From positions 1 to 49,889 of the forward strand of contig NZ_BEXF01000034.1 in the NCBI RefSeq assembly GCF_002897295.1: 49,889 nt of DNA. The letters run 5' to 3'. Position numbers and translations under genes: made by a program. Of this stretch, positions 42,107 to 49,889 are shown in pieces; positions within the stretch are counted from its first letter, which is position 1; each line of letters starts with the position of its first letter. A model generated the notes under the pieces. The model was not told the DNA's origin. It did no database searches and was given only the letters and a program-made list of their open reading frames with translations. The stretch comes from Brevibacillus reuszeri (lineage in GTDB: Bacteria > Bacillota > Bacilli > Brevibacillales > Brevibacillaceae).

Positions 42107-42683
42107 GGCGATTATGGCGTTCGCCTGTGCGTTCCACTAAGGAAAATGGGACAGCTTCACCTATTGTTGGCTGCTCAGGTGCGGTTTCCTTGGCAGGTAG
42201 CTGGAGATTCGGAATGATCGCCACGATTCGATTCAGAGGAATCAAAATGCTTCGGCCATTGTTTGGCAGAGAGCCACAAGAATGCAGCTCAATCATCCCT
42301 TCATCAACTCGTACCAAAGTTCCTCTTCGATAATCGCGTCCCTCTGGTCCTAAGTCCGTAGTCAAGATCAATTCAACGGTTTGATTTTCCCTCTTGCATT
42401 TGCGTAATTCCTTGCGCAGCGCACACAGACTTGCATCTTCTACACTCTCTTCCTTTTCAACATCTACCTGAACAATGGGAGCCGGAATAATGAGGGGCTT
42501 TGGCGCTTCTATTTGGACAGTAGGAGCTTCTACTTGAACAGTTGGAATCGGTGTATTGACGGATACGTGAGGTGCTGGAGTAGTGACGCGTACGTTGGGA
42601 GCACGAACATTGACGCGAAGCAAGCGATGTGCATGTCTTTTTCCAGTCCAATTCCTTCTTCTTTTTTTCCTCGCAGCTTTCAA
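42090..42683 (-). CDS. Probable spore coat protein: Arg-rich N-terminus, PxVxV repeats, DUF2642-like C-terminus
   Basis: This 197-residue protein has three parts: a basic N-terminus (KAARKKRRRNWTGKRHAH), a Pro/Val beta-repeat region (about residues 25-75; repeats such as APHVSVNTPIPTVQVEAP), and an Sm-like C-terminal part (GTLVRVDEGMIELHSCG, then ILIPLNRIVAIIP) that resembles DUF2642 (YuzF-like) spore proteins. The TTG start is preferred because AAAGGAGGTG lies 6 bases upstream; the ATG at 42716 lies before that site. It faces the cotS-cotSA genes, which supports a coat role. A short downstream frame (41772-42086) that reads through the poly-G tract is not annotated. Confidence 0.68.
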   Translation of the reverse strand: MKAARKKRRRNWTGKRHAHRLLRVNVRAPNVRVTTPAPHVSVNTPIPTVQVEAPTVQIEAPKPLIIPAPIVQVDVEKEESVEDASLCALRKELRKCKRENQTVELILTTDLGPEGRDYRRGTLVRVDEGMIELHSCGSLPNNGRSILIPLNRIVAIIPNLQLPAKETAPEQPTIGEAVPFSLVERTGERHNRHLASG

Positions 42684-42868
42684 TGTATACACCTCCTTTA
42701 GTCCATGGTTCATCATATTCAGTAAAAAGAAGGGCAGTTATGGACAAATACCCTAGAGCGGAAAAAAAGGCAGGAAATCTTTAGCATATTTAGAGGAAAT
42801 TCTTAAAAGGAGAGGAAAATCGTGTATACTATTCAGGTAATCCCAAAAAGGATGATGGAGGTTTCGCA

Positions 42869-43915
42869 ATGAATCAATCACCACTTGCTCCCATGGGAGT
42901 AGGAAAGCTGCTTGATCGCAGTTTCTCAGTTTACAGGCAACACTTTTCTGCTTTTTTCCTGTTGGCCTTAATTTGGTTCGGCCCCTTTTTATTACTGCAG
43001 CAATTTATGATGGTCGATATAGGCAGCATGCCATTTCTTGTGCAAGATTCAGATGGTTCCGATTTTTGGGAAGCGCTCGGTAATCGGTTTATTGGTCAAG
43101 AAGAAATGGTGACAGACAACATTGCTTTGCTTGTGACGTATTTAGTTCTGGTTGTTCCGTTGATGACCTTGGTTGGTTATCCGCAGCTTCTTTCTGTAGC
43201 GACGATATTGACACAAAGGGCTATAAAAGGGGAGCCATTGCAACTAAAGGACGCCATGAAGCAAGCTTTGAGTCGGTTCTGGCCATTGGTAGGAAGTACG
43301 GTGGTTTACGGACTTATCGCCATCGGGGTCATGATCGCGTTCTTTTTGCTGTGCATGCTGCTTTTCTTTTTGCTGGCCTTTGCCGTTGGTGGAGCTTTTG
43401 ACCCGTTTTTGTTAGCTGGCAAGGATTCGAACCCGGTATTTATGGTCTTACTGTTCATCTTTGGCTACTTTGCATTTATTATCGGTTCGATCCTTGTCCC
43501 GGGATATTTCCTCTTGCGTTGGAGCTTTTATATGCCGGTCGTATTGTTTGAAGGAAATGGGATTGGGATTGGGGAAAGCTGGAATTTGACAAAAGGGAAT
43601 TTTTGGAGATTGCTTGGTCTTTTCCTTGTCTTAAGCTTGCTGTACTCCATTTTCTCTGGCGGTGTGCAGGCATTGATTACAGGAACGATGGGGATGTCAA
43701 TCGTTGCACAGCTCGTTCTTGTTCTGCTCTCCTGCCTATTGATGCCGTGGATGTCGATAGTGTATGCGCTGGCGTATTTTGATTTGGTTGTACGTAAAGA
43801 GGGAACTGATTTACAATTCATGCTTAGCAAACAAGCAACCGAGGATAGCGTGACACCTCAGCCTCAGCCTCAACCTCAACCTCAACCAAGCGAATCGGGA
43901 GCTCCACATGATTAG
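42869..43915 (+). CDS. Polytopic membrane protein, GPDPase-membrane-domain/DUF975-like
   Basis: This 348-residue protein has about six membrane helices (AFFLLALIWFGPFLLLQQF, ALLVTYLVLVVPLMTLVGY, GLIAIGVMIAFFLLCMLLF and others). The motif VLFEGNGIGIGESWNLTKGNFWRLLGLFL is typical of the glycerophosphoryl-diester-phosphodiesterase membrane domain family when read in parts (LTKGNFWRLLGLF). A hydrophilic tail with five PQ repeats ends the protein. GATGGAGG precedes the ATG, and TGTATACT, a possible -10, lies 39 bases upstream. It overlaps the next gene by 8 bases and leads the DUF4129-DUF4350-MoxR-DUF58 operon. Confidence 0.84.
   Translation: MNQSPLAPMGVGKLLDRSFSVYRQHFSAFFLLALIWFGPFLLLQQFMMVDIGSMPFLVQDSDGSDFWEALGNRFIGQEEMVTDNIALLVTYLVLVVPLMTLVGYPQLLSVATILTQRAIKGEPLQLKDAMKQALSRFWPLVGSTVVYGLIAIGVMIAFFLLCMLLFFLLAFAVGGAFDPFLLAGKDSNPVFMVLLFIFGYFAFIIGSILVPGYFLLRWSFYMPVVLFEGNGIGIGESWNLTKGNFWRLLGLFLVLSLLYSIFSGGVQALITGTMGMSIVAQLVLVLLSCLLMPWMSIVYALAYFDLVVRKEGTDLQFMLSKQATEDSVTPQPQPQPQPQPSESGAPHD
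43856..43885 (+). repeat. Hexanucleotide tandem repeat (five CCTCAR units)
   Basis: Five six-base units (CCTCAG twice, then CCTCAA three times) encode the PQPQPQPQPQ tail of the membrane protein. Copy number could vary in frame without breaking the gene. Confidence 0.8.
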
Positions 43916-44534
43916 GGTCATGTCGCTAGTGCAGGACAAAGAACGCTTACAAGAAATTTTGTCCCAGGATGAATTCACGCGCCATCAATCAGAGGGTGAA
44001 AATCTGCTGCAAAAAGGAATCAGGTATTTGATTGAATGGATCGCCAAACTGTTCGAATGGACGGAAATACCTGCAGGTGCTTCCAGTACAATTTCCACAT
44101 CGTTCCTTATTGTGGCAGGACTGGGGCTCGTGTTTGTCATTTATTGGCTGATGAAAAGGATTGTGTGGGAGCAGAAGCGTCAGCAGGCTTTATTTGTGCA
44201 TGGAGAAAAGATTCGTGCATATACGGATTACTTACGAGAAGCAAGAGAGCTGGGGAAAGAAGGAAAGTGGCGCGAGGGAGAGCGGTCACTGTTTTTGGCC
44301 CTGCTCGTTTATATGCAGACAAAAACATGGATTCGAATCGAAAAGTGGAAAACCAACTGGGAATACGCTGACGAGCTCCAATTGAATCAGCCGCGGGCAG
44401 AGGAGCTGTTCAGACGGCACGCCAGAACATTTGATCAAGTTTGGTACGGTCAAGCGGTGATCGATGAAACCCTGTTTTGGGAGCGATTAAAGGAGCTTGA
44501 GGTATTTTGCCGCGAGGAGGGACAGCATGGCTAA
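43908..44534 (+). CDS. DUF4129 domain protein
   Basis: This 208-residue protein has one membrane segment (about residues 61-83, STSFLIVAGLGLVFVIYWLM), then a cytoplasmic helical DUF4129 domain: LREARELGKEGKWREGERSL, then FLALLVYMQTKTWIRIEKWK, and the ending VWYGQAVIDETLFWERLKEL. It overlaps its neighbours at both ends (8 bases each), consistent with translational coupling. DUF4129 genes commonly accompany MoxR-DUF58 systems; their role is unknown. Confidence 0.88.
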   Translation: MIRVMSLVQDKERLQEILSQDEFTRHQSEGENLLQKGIRYLIEWIAKLFEWTEIPAGASSTISTSFLIVAGLGLVFVIYWLMKRIVWEQKRQQALFVHGEKIRAYTDYLREARELGKEGKWREGERSLFLALLVYMQTKTWIRIEKWKTNWEYADELQLNQPRAEELFRRHARTFDQVWYGQAVIDETLFWERLKELEVFCREEGQHG

Positions 44535-45654
44535 CCTGCGAACCTATCGCGTGGGAATTGTGGTTGCGATTGCGCTCTTTATCATTGTTGGCTGGTTTGC
44601 GATCAAGCCGGCAGCAACGAATTACCCGCCTTTTTTGGCTGTATCAGCTCAGCCAGACGGAACCAAAGCACTCATGATGCTGCTTGAGGAAAAAGGGAAA
44701 AGCGTCAAGGAATGGCGTCAGCCGATGCGATTTTTGCCCAATAAGAAAGGACAGCTTCTCTTGTCCGTGGCACCAAGCAATCTGCAGCCAAGTGAGCTTG
44801 AGGAAATCAGCACCTGGGTAGAGCAGGGGAATCACCTGATTTTGTTTGATAAAAGCCCGCAGGAATGGGGAAGTTTTCCATTCTCTACGCAGGACATAGA
44901 AGATGAAAGCACCAAAGTACGAAACATCAGAGGAGCGCTGCTTGGTGAGGGCTATTCCGGGCTGGCAAAATCACTCGTAAGACTAAGTGAAAATGAATCG
45001 ATGGAGGCACTGGTGTATGACGACCAAGGAATTTTAGCTGGTCGAACGCAAATTGGCGAGGGGAGTATGACTCTCTTTCTAGTGCCTGAATGGATGACTA
45101 ATGCCCAAATTCAAAAATGGTCTCATTTTGAAGCCATTTGGCCCTATCTACATGGGGAGTGGTCTGTTATTTGGGTGGACGAATACCATCATGGCTTGCA
45201 GCAAAAACCGGGACTTCTGGCCATTTATCCTGGCTGGCTAATTGCGATCTGCCTCCAACTGGCAGCTGCACTGCTGCTTTATGTGTGGTGGCAAGGCAAG
45301 CGCTTTGGTCCCGTCTATACGCTGCGGGAGTGGACTGTTCGCCGCGGAGATGAAACGCTTCTCGCGATAGCTAGATGGTATGAACAAAGAGCCCTGGCAC
45401 GAGATGCACTGCTACATAGAGAGACGTATTTGCGTCAGCTCATTCATGATCGCTGGGGTTTGCATCAACGGGCGGACCGCTCTGAAATTCTACGGATAGC
45501 GAATACCAAATGGAAAGAGACCGACGTAAACAAATTGTCTCATCTGCTGCAGCGGCTGGAGCAAGCAAAGGCTGGAGAGAGATATACGACGAAAATGCTG
45601 CTCGCGGACAGTCAATTGCTGGACGAAATGAGTAAGCGTTTTGAGAAGGAGTGA
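44527..45654 (+). CDS. DUF4350 domain protein
   Basis: This 375-residue protein has an N-terminal membrane anchor (VGIVVAIALFIIVGWFAI), a soluble domain (DGTKALMMLLEEKGKSVKEW, ISTWVEQGNHLILFDKSP), and a second membrane segment (PGWLIAICLQLAAALLLYVW) before a basic C-terminal domain that begins WQGKRFGP. These are DUF4350 features. The ATG follows GAGGAGGGA; the longer frame to 44497 is rejected. It overlaps DUF4129 by 8 bases and precedes MoxR by 7. Confidence 0.88.
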   Translation: MANLRTYRVGIVVAIALFIIVGWFAIKPAATNYPPFLAVSAQPDGTKALMMLLEEKGKSVKEWRQPMRFLPNKKGQLLLSVAPSNLQPSELEEISTWVEQGNHLILFDKSPQEWGSFPFSTQDIEDESTKVRNIRGALLGEGYSGLAKSLVRLSENESMEALVYDDQGILAGRTQIGEGSMTLFLVPEWMTNAQIQKWSHFEAIWPYLHGEWSVIWVDEYHHGLQQKPGLLAIYPGWLIAICLQLAAALLLYVWWQGKRFGPVYTLREWTVRRGDETLLAIARWYEQRALARDALLHRETYLRQLIHDRWGLHQRADRSEILRIANTKWKETDVNKLSHLLQRLEQAKAGERYTTKMLLADSQLLDEMSKRFEKE

Positions 45655-45661
45655 CCATAAG

Positions 45662-46582
45662 ATGGAGCAATTAGTGCTGCAAATGGAAAAAGAGCTGGTA
45701 GGTCAGCGTCAAAATATTCGATTGCTGATCACTGCCTTACTTGCAGGCGGACACGTATTACTTGAGGGTGTCCCTGGTATCGGGAAAACGAAAATGGTCA
45801 AGACGTTGTCGAAGCTGATTGGCGGAGAAAGCAAGCGCGTCCAATTCACGCCTGACATGATGCCGTCTGACATCATCGGTCATGTCGTCTACAACATGCA
45901 AACCAATCAATTTGAAACAATAAAAGGTCCCGTTTTTGCCAATTTGCTGCTCGCGGATGAGATTAATCGGACACCTCCCAAGACACAAGCAGCACTGTTA
46001 GAAGCGATGGAGGAAGGACAGGTTACGATTCACGGAGTTACCTATGCACTGCCTGACCCATTTTTTGTGGTAGCTACCCAGAACCCTGTTGAATACGAGG
46101 GGACGTACATCCTGCCAGAAGCACAGCTTGATCGCTTTTTGTTCAAGCTGACGATGCAATACCCGAGTCATGAGCATGAAAAGCAAATCTTGAAGCAGCA
46201 CGTACCGTGGGAGAAAAAGCATACAAGCACAGACGAGCCAATATGCACACTCGAAGAAATCCTGGCACAGCGGAAAAAGCTTCAGGAAGTCGTGGTGGAT
46301 GACTCCATCCTGGAATACATTACAACCTTGATTCGAAACACGAGAGAGACGAAGCGATTGCAATTGGGAGCGAGCTCCCGGGCTGGGATAGCCGTTCTCA
46401 TGGCGAGCAAGGCATGGGCCCTGCTTGACAACCGTCTTTATGTGACGCCTGACGATGTCAAAATGGTAGCTCGCCCTGCACTGCGTCACCGTCTTATTCT
46501 TTCACCGCAGGTAGAATTGGAGGGGGGCACAAGTGACCACATCATCGACGAGACGTTGGCGGCTATTCCAGTTCCTCGCTGA
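45662..46582 (+). CDS. MoxR family AAA+ ATPase
   Basis: The 306-residue chaperone-type ATPase has Walker A GVPGIGKTK (residues 36-44), Walker B LLLADEINR (Asp99-Glu100), sensor 1 VVATQNPVEYEGTYILPEAQ and the arginine finger region LDRFLFKL. MoxR ATPases work with DUF58/VWA partners to mature or remodel protein complexes. AAGGAGTGA precedes the ATG. The DUF58 gene starts inside its last 50 bases, so the products are probably made together. Confidence 0.94.
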   Translation: MEQLVLQMEKELVGQRQNIRLLITALLAGGHVLLEGVPGIGKTKMVKTLSKLIGGESKRVQFTPDMMPSDIIGHVVYNMQTNQFETIKGPVFANLLLADEINRTPPKTQAALLEAMEEGQVTIHGVTYALPDPFFVVATQNPVEYEGTYILPEAQLDRFLFKLTMQYPSHEHEKQILKQHVPWEKKHTSTDEPICTLEEILAQRKKLQEVVVDDSILEYITTLIRNTRETKRLQLGASSRAGIAVLMASKAWALLDNRLYVTPDDVKMVARPALRHRLILSPQVELEGGTSDHIIDETLAAIPVPR

Positions 46583-47903
46583 AGTACTGGCTGATCGCTT
46601 CGTTCTGCCGACAAAGCGACTCATTATTTTGGTTTTGCTCGGAACCCCGCTTGCAGCGACTGGGTTTTGGCTGGACGTAGGCTACACGATGTTTTGGTTG
46701 TACAATGGCTTGATTTTACTTGCCAGCGTGATTGACTGGGTTACCTTGAGCAAACGAAGTGATTTGGCCATAAAGCGCATTTTGCCCGAGCAGATCGACC
46801 TTGGCCAAAGGTTTTCCATACAAATCGAGCTGGATAATCACAGTGGACAGTCGGTTGCGTATTTGCTAGTGGATGATTTGCCGCTCTCCTTTGAGGGAAC
46901 AGCGCCGATTGCAGGGAAGCTGGACACGGGGCAGACAAGGATCGCGTACACCACTCGTGCTAGCGAAAGAGGCGAGTATTCCTTTCGCTGGCTCTACTTG
47001 CGCTGGCATGGAAAAATAGGACTTTGGTACAGACAGAGTCGTTTTTCATGTGAACAATCTCTCAAGGTGTTTCCTGATTTGTCGGCAGTTCGCGGATATT
47101 TGGCATCTATGCAGGAGAGTTTGATTGTTGATGGCAAAAAGATCATGCGCAAGGCGAAATCAGGGTCGGAATTTCATGCGATTCGCGAGTACGTTCCCGA
47201 TGATGATCCGCGCTTCATCAACTGGTCTGCGTCCGCACGCTCGCGAAAGCTCATGACGAATCAGTATCGTCCTGAGCATGGTAAAGTGATTATGATCGTG
47301 ATTGATTGCGGCAGGCTGATGGGAGTAGAGCTGGATAACAAGACGAGGCTGGACATTTCAATCGAAGCCGCATTAACAGTGGCTGCCGTAGCGCTTCGCC
47401 AAGGTGATCAGGTTGGACTCCTCGCCTACTCTCATGAGATCAAGGCGTATATACCACCTGGAAAAGGACTTCGCCACCTGCACACGCTCGTTTCTGCGAC
47501 GTATGATCTAAAAAGCGACTTCGTTGAGGCGGATCCAGCCAAGGCCTTAGAATTTTTGCATCGTCAGCAGAAAAGAAGGAGCCTGATCGTCCTTTTCTCC
47601 GATATGGAAAACTATCTGGTAGAGGATCAGCTTGGCAGCTACTTGTGGAGGATGCGACGTACTCATCTGCTTTTGCTGCTTTCACTGGCTGATCCTCTCT
47701 TGCACGGCTGGAGTCACATAGAATCAGCAAACAGCCGATTGGCGTTCGTCAAATCAGTAGCTCAGCGCTTCCAGCTAGATCGCAGAGCCTTTCAACAAAA
47801 AATGACCGGCGCGGGGATCCAGGTACTGGACGTTCCGGCCGATCAGATGACATTGACAGTGGTGAATACTTATTTAGAAATCAAATCGAGAGAAGCGCTG
47901 TAG
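46533..47903 (+). CDS. DUF58 domain protein (MoxR partner)
   Basis: This 456-residue protein has two N-terminal membrane helices (about residues 30-80) and the DUF58 signature EFHAIREYVPDDDPRFINWS in the middle, followed by a VWA-like fold (MIVIDCGRLMGVELDN, IVLFSDMENYLVEDQ). The start is GTG after GGAGGGGGG, 50 bases inside MoxR. The 3' end overlaps the opposite-strand SpoIIM-like gene by 34 bases. It likely forms a membrane-bound complex with MoxR; the client is unknown. Confidence 0.92.
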   Translation: MTTSSTRRWRLFQFLAEVLADRFVLPTKRLIILVLLGTPLAATGFWLDVGYTMFWLYNGLILLASVIDWVTLSKRSDLAIKRILPEQIDLGQRFSIQIELDNHSGQSVAYLLVDDLPLSFEGTAPIAGKLDTGQTRIAYTTRASERGEYSFRWLYLRWHGKIGLWYRQSRFSCEQSLKVFPDLSAVRGYLASMQESLIVDGKKIMRKAKSGSEFHAIREYVPDDDPRFINWSASARSRKLMTNQYRPEHGKVIMIVIDCGRLMGVELDNKTRLDISIEAALTVAAVALRQGDQVGLLAYSHEIKAYIPPGKGLRHLHTLVSATYDLKSDFVEADPAKALEFLHRQQKRRSLIVLFSDMENYLVEDQLGSYLWRMRRTHLLLLLSLADPLLHGWSHIESANSRLAFVKSVAQRFQLDRRAFQQKMTGAGIQVLDVPADQMTLTVVNTYLEIKSREAL

Positions 47904-48850
47904 GTTTGCCGCTTCCGTGCGATTAAATACCAGCCGATCAGAATCAGCAACGTTAGCAAAGCAACAGCGTATTTTACCTCAAGCGAGAGGGAAGACGGTG
48001 TGATATAACCCTCGATGATGCCAGCGATGACAAACAGGGGAAGTGTGGCTAGCAATAACTGTGCTGATTCTTTTGCCGCCTCTAAAAATTGATATTTTCG
48101 GGCAAAGCGACCGGGAACAAGCAAGCGATAGCCCATGTGCAGTCCAGCACCGCCAGCGATAAAAATAGCAGTCAATTCTATGACGCCATGCGGCAAAATG
48201 TAGGCCCAGAAAGCATAGCTGCTGCCAGCTTGATAGTACACGGCTGCAAGGGCGCCAACCAACAGCCCGTTGAAAAGCAGTAAATATATCGGGAATATCC
48301 CAAGAGTTATGCCGCTGACAAAAGCAAGCATCGCGACCTTCATGTTATTCGTCATGATCATCGTAGAGATGACGGGGCTATTAATGGAAGTATGACCTTC
48401 CCCCAGACGCGAGGGATCGATTTGCTCAGCCATCCCTTGTGGCAGTACGTAGTACAGATTTAGCGGATCAACCATGACTGCGGCAAAGCCGGAGATGCCG
48501 CCAATGATAAACAAGAGGGTAGCCATCCCGATAAAGCTTAATCGTTTGTCAATCAACCGCATCAAATGGCTCCCGAAAAAATGGGTCAGCTGCTGAAGGC
48601 TGCCCGAATGCTGCTTGTAGGCGATGTTATGCGCTCGCGAAACGAGCTGGTTCAGGTAGAGCGTAATTTCGTTAGACGGATGATAGGTACGAATATAGGC
48701 CAGATGGGCAGAGGCCTTTTTGTACAAAACGGTCAGCTGATCGATGTCACTTGCCTCAATTTTGCGAGGGTGACGGTCAAAACGCTCGACGAGCTGCTCC
48801 AATTTGGCCCATGAGGTTTTGTGTTTGTGCCAGAAAGACGTTATATCCAA
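47870..48850 (-). CDS. SpoIIM-family (stage II sporulation protein M-like) membrane protein
   Basis: This 326-residue protein has a soluble N-terminus (about residues 1-105, FWHKHKTSWAKLEQLVERFD) and about six membrane helices. The SpoIIM-like core has NNMKVAMLAFVSGITLGIFP, NGLLVGALAAVYYQAG and LPHGVIELTAIFIAGGAGL. The start is TTG with AAAGGAGG about 8 bases upstream. It lies between DUF58 and RDD on the opposite strand. SpoIIM-like proteins often pair with RDD, DUF58 and MoxR genes. Confidence 0.91.
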   Translation of the reverse strand: MDITSFWHKHKTSWAKLEQLVERFDRHPRKIEASDIDQLTVLYKKASAHLAYIRTYHPSNEITLYLNQLVSRAHNIAYKQHSGSLQQLTHFFGSHLMRLIDKRLSFIGMATLLFIIGGISGFAAVMVDPLNLYYVLPQGMAEQIDPSRLGEGHTSINSPVISTMIMTNNMKVAMLAFVSGITLGIFPIYLLLFNGLLVGALAAVYYQAGSSYAFWAYILPHGVIELTAIFIAGGAGLHMGYRLLVPGRFARKYQFLEAAKESAQLLLATLPLFVIAGIIEGYITPSSLSLEVKYAVALLTLLILIGWYLIARKRQTYSASLDLISK

Positions 48851-48899
48851 GAAAATTCCTCCTTTATAGACAGGGAACGAGAGGGTGAAGGAAAAAGGG

Positions 48900-49721
48900 A
48901 TGAATGATTGGACACCGATGAATCAAAGTACGAGAGAAGCTTCTGTCGTTACACCAGAGCATGTTATGCTGCGATTTCAGACGGCTGGTGTAGGCAGTCG
49001 CGCTGCAGCACTTCTCATCGACACGGTACTGCTGCTCTTGGTTAATCTTACTGTATTTATTTTGTTCAGTATAGTTTTCTTTGGGAAAAATGATCTTTTT
49101 TTCCTCGAAACGGAAAATTATGCAATCGCCATCGCCATATTCTTTGTTTTCGTGCTCAATTTTGGCTACTACTTGTTTTTAGAAGCTTTCTGGGGAGGAC
49201 AGACGGTCGGGAAAAGATGGCTGGGGATTCGTGTTATTCGTGACAATGGTCAACCCATTACATTTTTGTCCTCGGCGATTCGCAATTTGTTTCGTATCGT
49301 AGATATGCTGCCCACGGGCTATTTTCTAGGGGCGATCGTTTCCTTTTTTCATTCAAGGGATAAGCGTATCGGGGACTTGGTAGCAGGAACGATTGTCGTC
49401 ATGGAAAGCGGACAGACCCCATCGTTCTTTCAAAAAAGAAGAATGAAAAAGCTGCAAGAACAAGTGAGCATGGAACCGTTATCCCTTAGTGAGGTACAGA
49501 AGCAAGCGATTACTCGGGAGGACTGGCAGCTGCTCTCGACCTTCATTTCCAGACTTTCTTCCCTCTCCAAAGATAAAAAGCAAGAGCTGGGGCAGCAAAT
49601 CGCTGCTACATTGTCCAAAAAGCTGGGCATGGAGGAAGTGGCGATGGTAAGAGAGAATCCGCTCTTATTTTTGCAGGGACTTTATAACCAATTACGTGAT
49701 GAATGGAAATTAGGAAAATAA
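48900..49721 (+). CDS. RDD family membrane protein
   Basis: The 273-residue protein has an RDD domain (about residues 22-168) with AGVGSRAAALLIDTVLLLLV, FWGGQTVGKRWLGIRVI and FFHSRDKRIGDLVAGTIVV, and three or four membrane helices. The C-terminal part is soluble and helical. The ATG (AAGGAA about 9 bases upstream) is preferred; an in-frame GTG at 48885 is possible. It is divergent from SpoIIM, with which the family is often paired. A terminator follows 11 bases after the stop. Confidence 0.87.
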   Translation: MNDWTPMNQSTREASVVTPEHVMLRFQTAGVGSRAAALLIDTVLLLLVNLTVFILFSIVFFGKNDLFFLETENYAIAIAIFFVFVLNFGYYLFLEAFWGGQTVGKRWLGIRVIRDNGQPITFLSSAIRNLFRIVDMLPTGYFLGAIVSFFHSRDKRIGDLVAGTIVVMESGQTPSFFQKRRMKKLQEQVSMEPLSLSEVQKQAITREDWQLLSTFISRLSSLSKDKKQELGQQIAATLSKKLGMEEVAMVRENPLLFLQGLYNQLRDEWKLGK

Positions 49722-49732
49722 GCCTTGCCACG

Positions 49733-49759
49733 AAAACCGCCGTAGTTAGGCGGTTTTTT
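49733..49759 (+). terminator. Terminator after the RDD gene; insertion target of the group II intron
   Basis: AAAACCGCC pairs with GGCGGTTTT over a 7-base loop and ends in six T residues. The group IIC intron begins four bases after the T-run. Confidence 0.88.
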
Positions 49760-49763
49760 ACAT

Positions 49764-49889
49764 GTGCGCCCAGCATGGGCGTTATCTCTAGGGTTAAAGT
49801 CCCGAATGGTGAAGGCAGTAGTAACCATTAGCCTAAGACAAGGGTGTCCACCGTGAGGTGGAATCTGAAGGAAGTTGGCGGCAAACCTC
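49764..49889 (+). mobile_element. Group IIC intron, 5' end of domain I (truncated by the window edge)
   Basis: The sequence starts GTGCGCCCAGCATGGGCG and continues with AGGGTTAAAGTCCCGAA, GTGAAGGCAGTAGTAACC and TCTGAAGGAAGTTGGCGGCA. This follows the remembered start of the Oceanobacillus iheyensis group IIC intron almost block by block. Placement just after a terminator T-run is the known habit of class C introns. The reverse transcriptase gene would lie beyond the window. Confidence 0.88.

Overview
The window looks like a chromosomal segment of a spore-forming, aerobic Firmicute, most likely a Brevibacillus (Paenibacillaceae). This is inferred from strong AGGAGG-type ribosome binding sites, frequent TTG/GTG starts, Bacillus-type LexA boxes, an aa3-type menaquinol oxidase operon and several sporulation genes (NucB, PdaA, CotS-like and CotSA, SpoIIM-like, Gmad2 lipoprotein). 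No rRNA, tRNA or CRISPR array was seen. Nothing could be searched, so family names rest on recognised motifs and remembered homologues.

Layout. 1-260: edge of a probable insertion sequence reading out of the window, and a possible broken gene end. 0.3-3.7 kb: unknown lipoprotein, a GNAT/VOC gene pair, an AraC-GyrI regulator. 3.8-5.5 kb: SOS-controlled Y-family polymerase with a coupled unknown gene. 5.6-8.2 kb: small ORF, arginine decarboxylase SpeA, pseudouridine-5'-phosphate glycosidase. 8.4-14.1 kb: qoxABCD, heme O synthase, lipoprotein cytochrome c and a Sco copper protein, so quinol oxidase genes sit with factors more usual for cytochrome c oxidase. 14.3-17.6 kb: MocR regulator, SOS-controlled YolD-like protein, hypothetical genes. 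17.7-20.7 kb: small membrane protein, GNAT and hydrolase operon, a TetR regulator and a membrane protein; two copies of one palindrome suggest a small TetR regulon. 20.7-25.8 kb: NucB, MFS and EamA transporters, LysR, YwaF-like protein, a 41-residue zinc-ribbon protein.

26.1-31.5 kb: three genes that look like one module: an EIIC-like permease with an extra N-terminal domain, a GAF-PucR-type regulator and an M20 amidohydrolase. 31.6-38.4 kb: Gmad2 lipoprotein, aspartase, PdaA, a very acidic small protein and a SWIM-SNF2 helicase. 38.6-42.7 kb: a spore coat locus with a CotS-like gene cut by an in-frame amber codon, CotSA, a run of 41 C residues, and an Arg/Pro/Val-rich probable coat protein on the opposite strand. 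42.9-49.7 kb: a tightly overlapping membrane/AAA+ operon (polytopic protein, DUF4129, DUF4350, MoxR, DUF58), an antisense-overlapping SpoIIM-like gene and an RDD protein. The window ends in the 5' part of a group IIC intron placed just after a rho-independent terminator.

The most interesting leads are the permease/regulator/amidohydrolase module, the coat locus (amber codon, histone-like tail, giant homopolymer), the unlinked SOS pair (polymerase and YolD), the TetR palindrome pair, and several small proteins with good translation signals.
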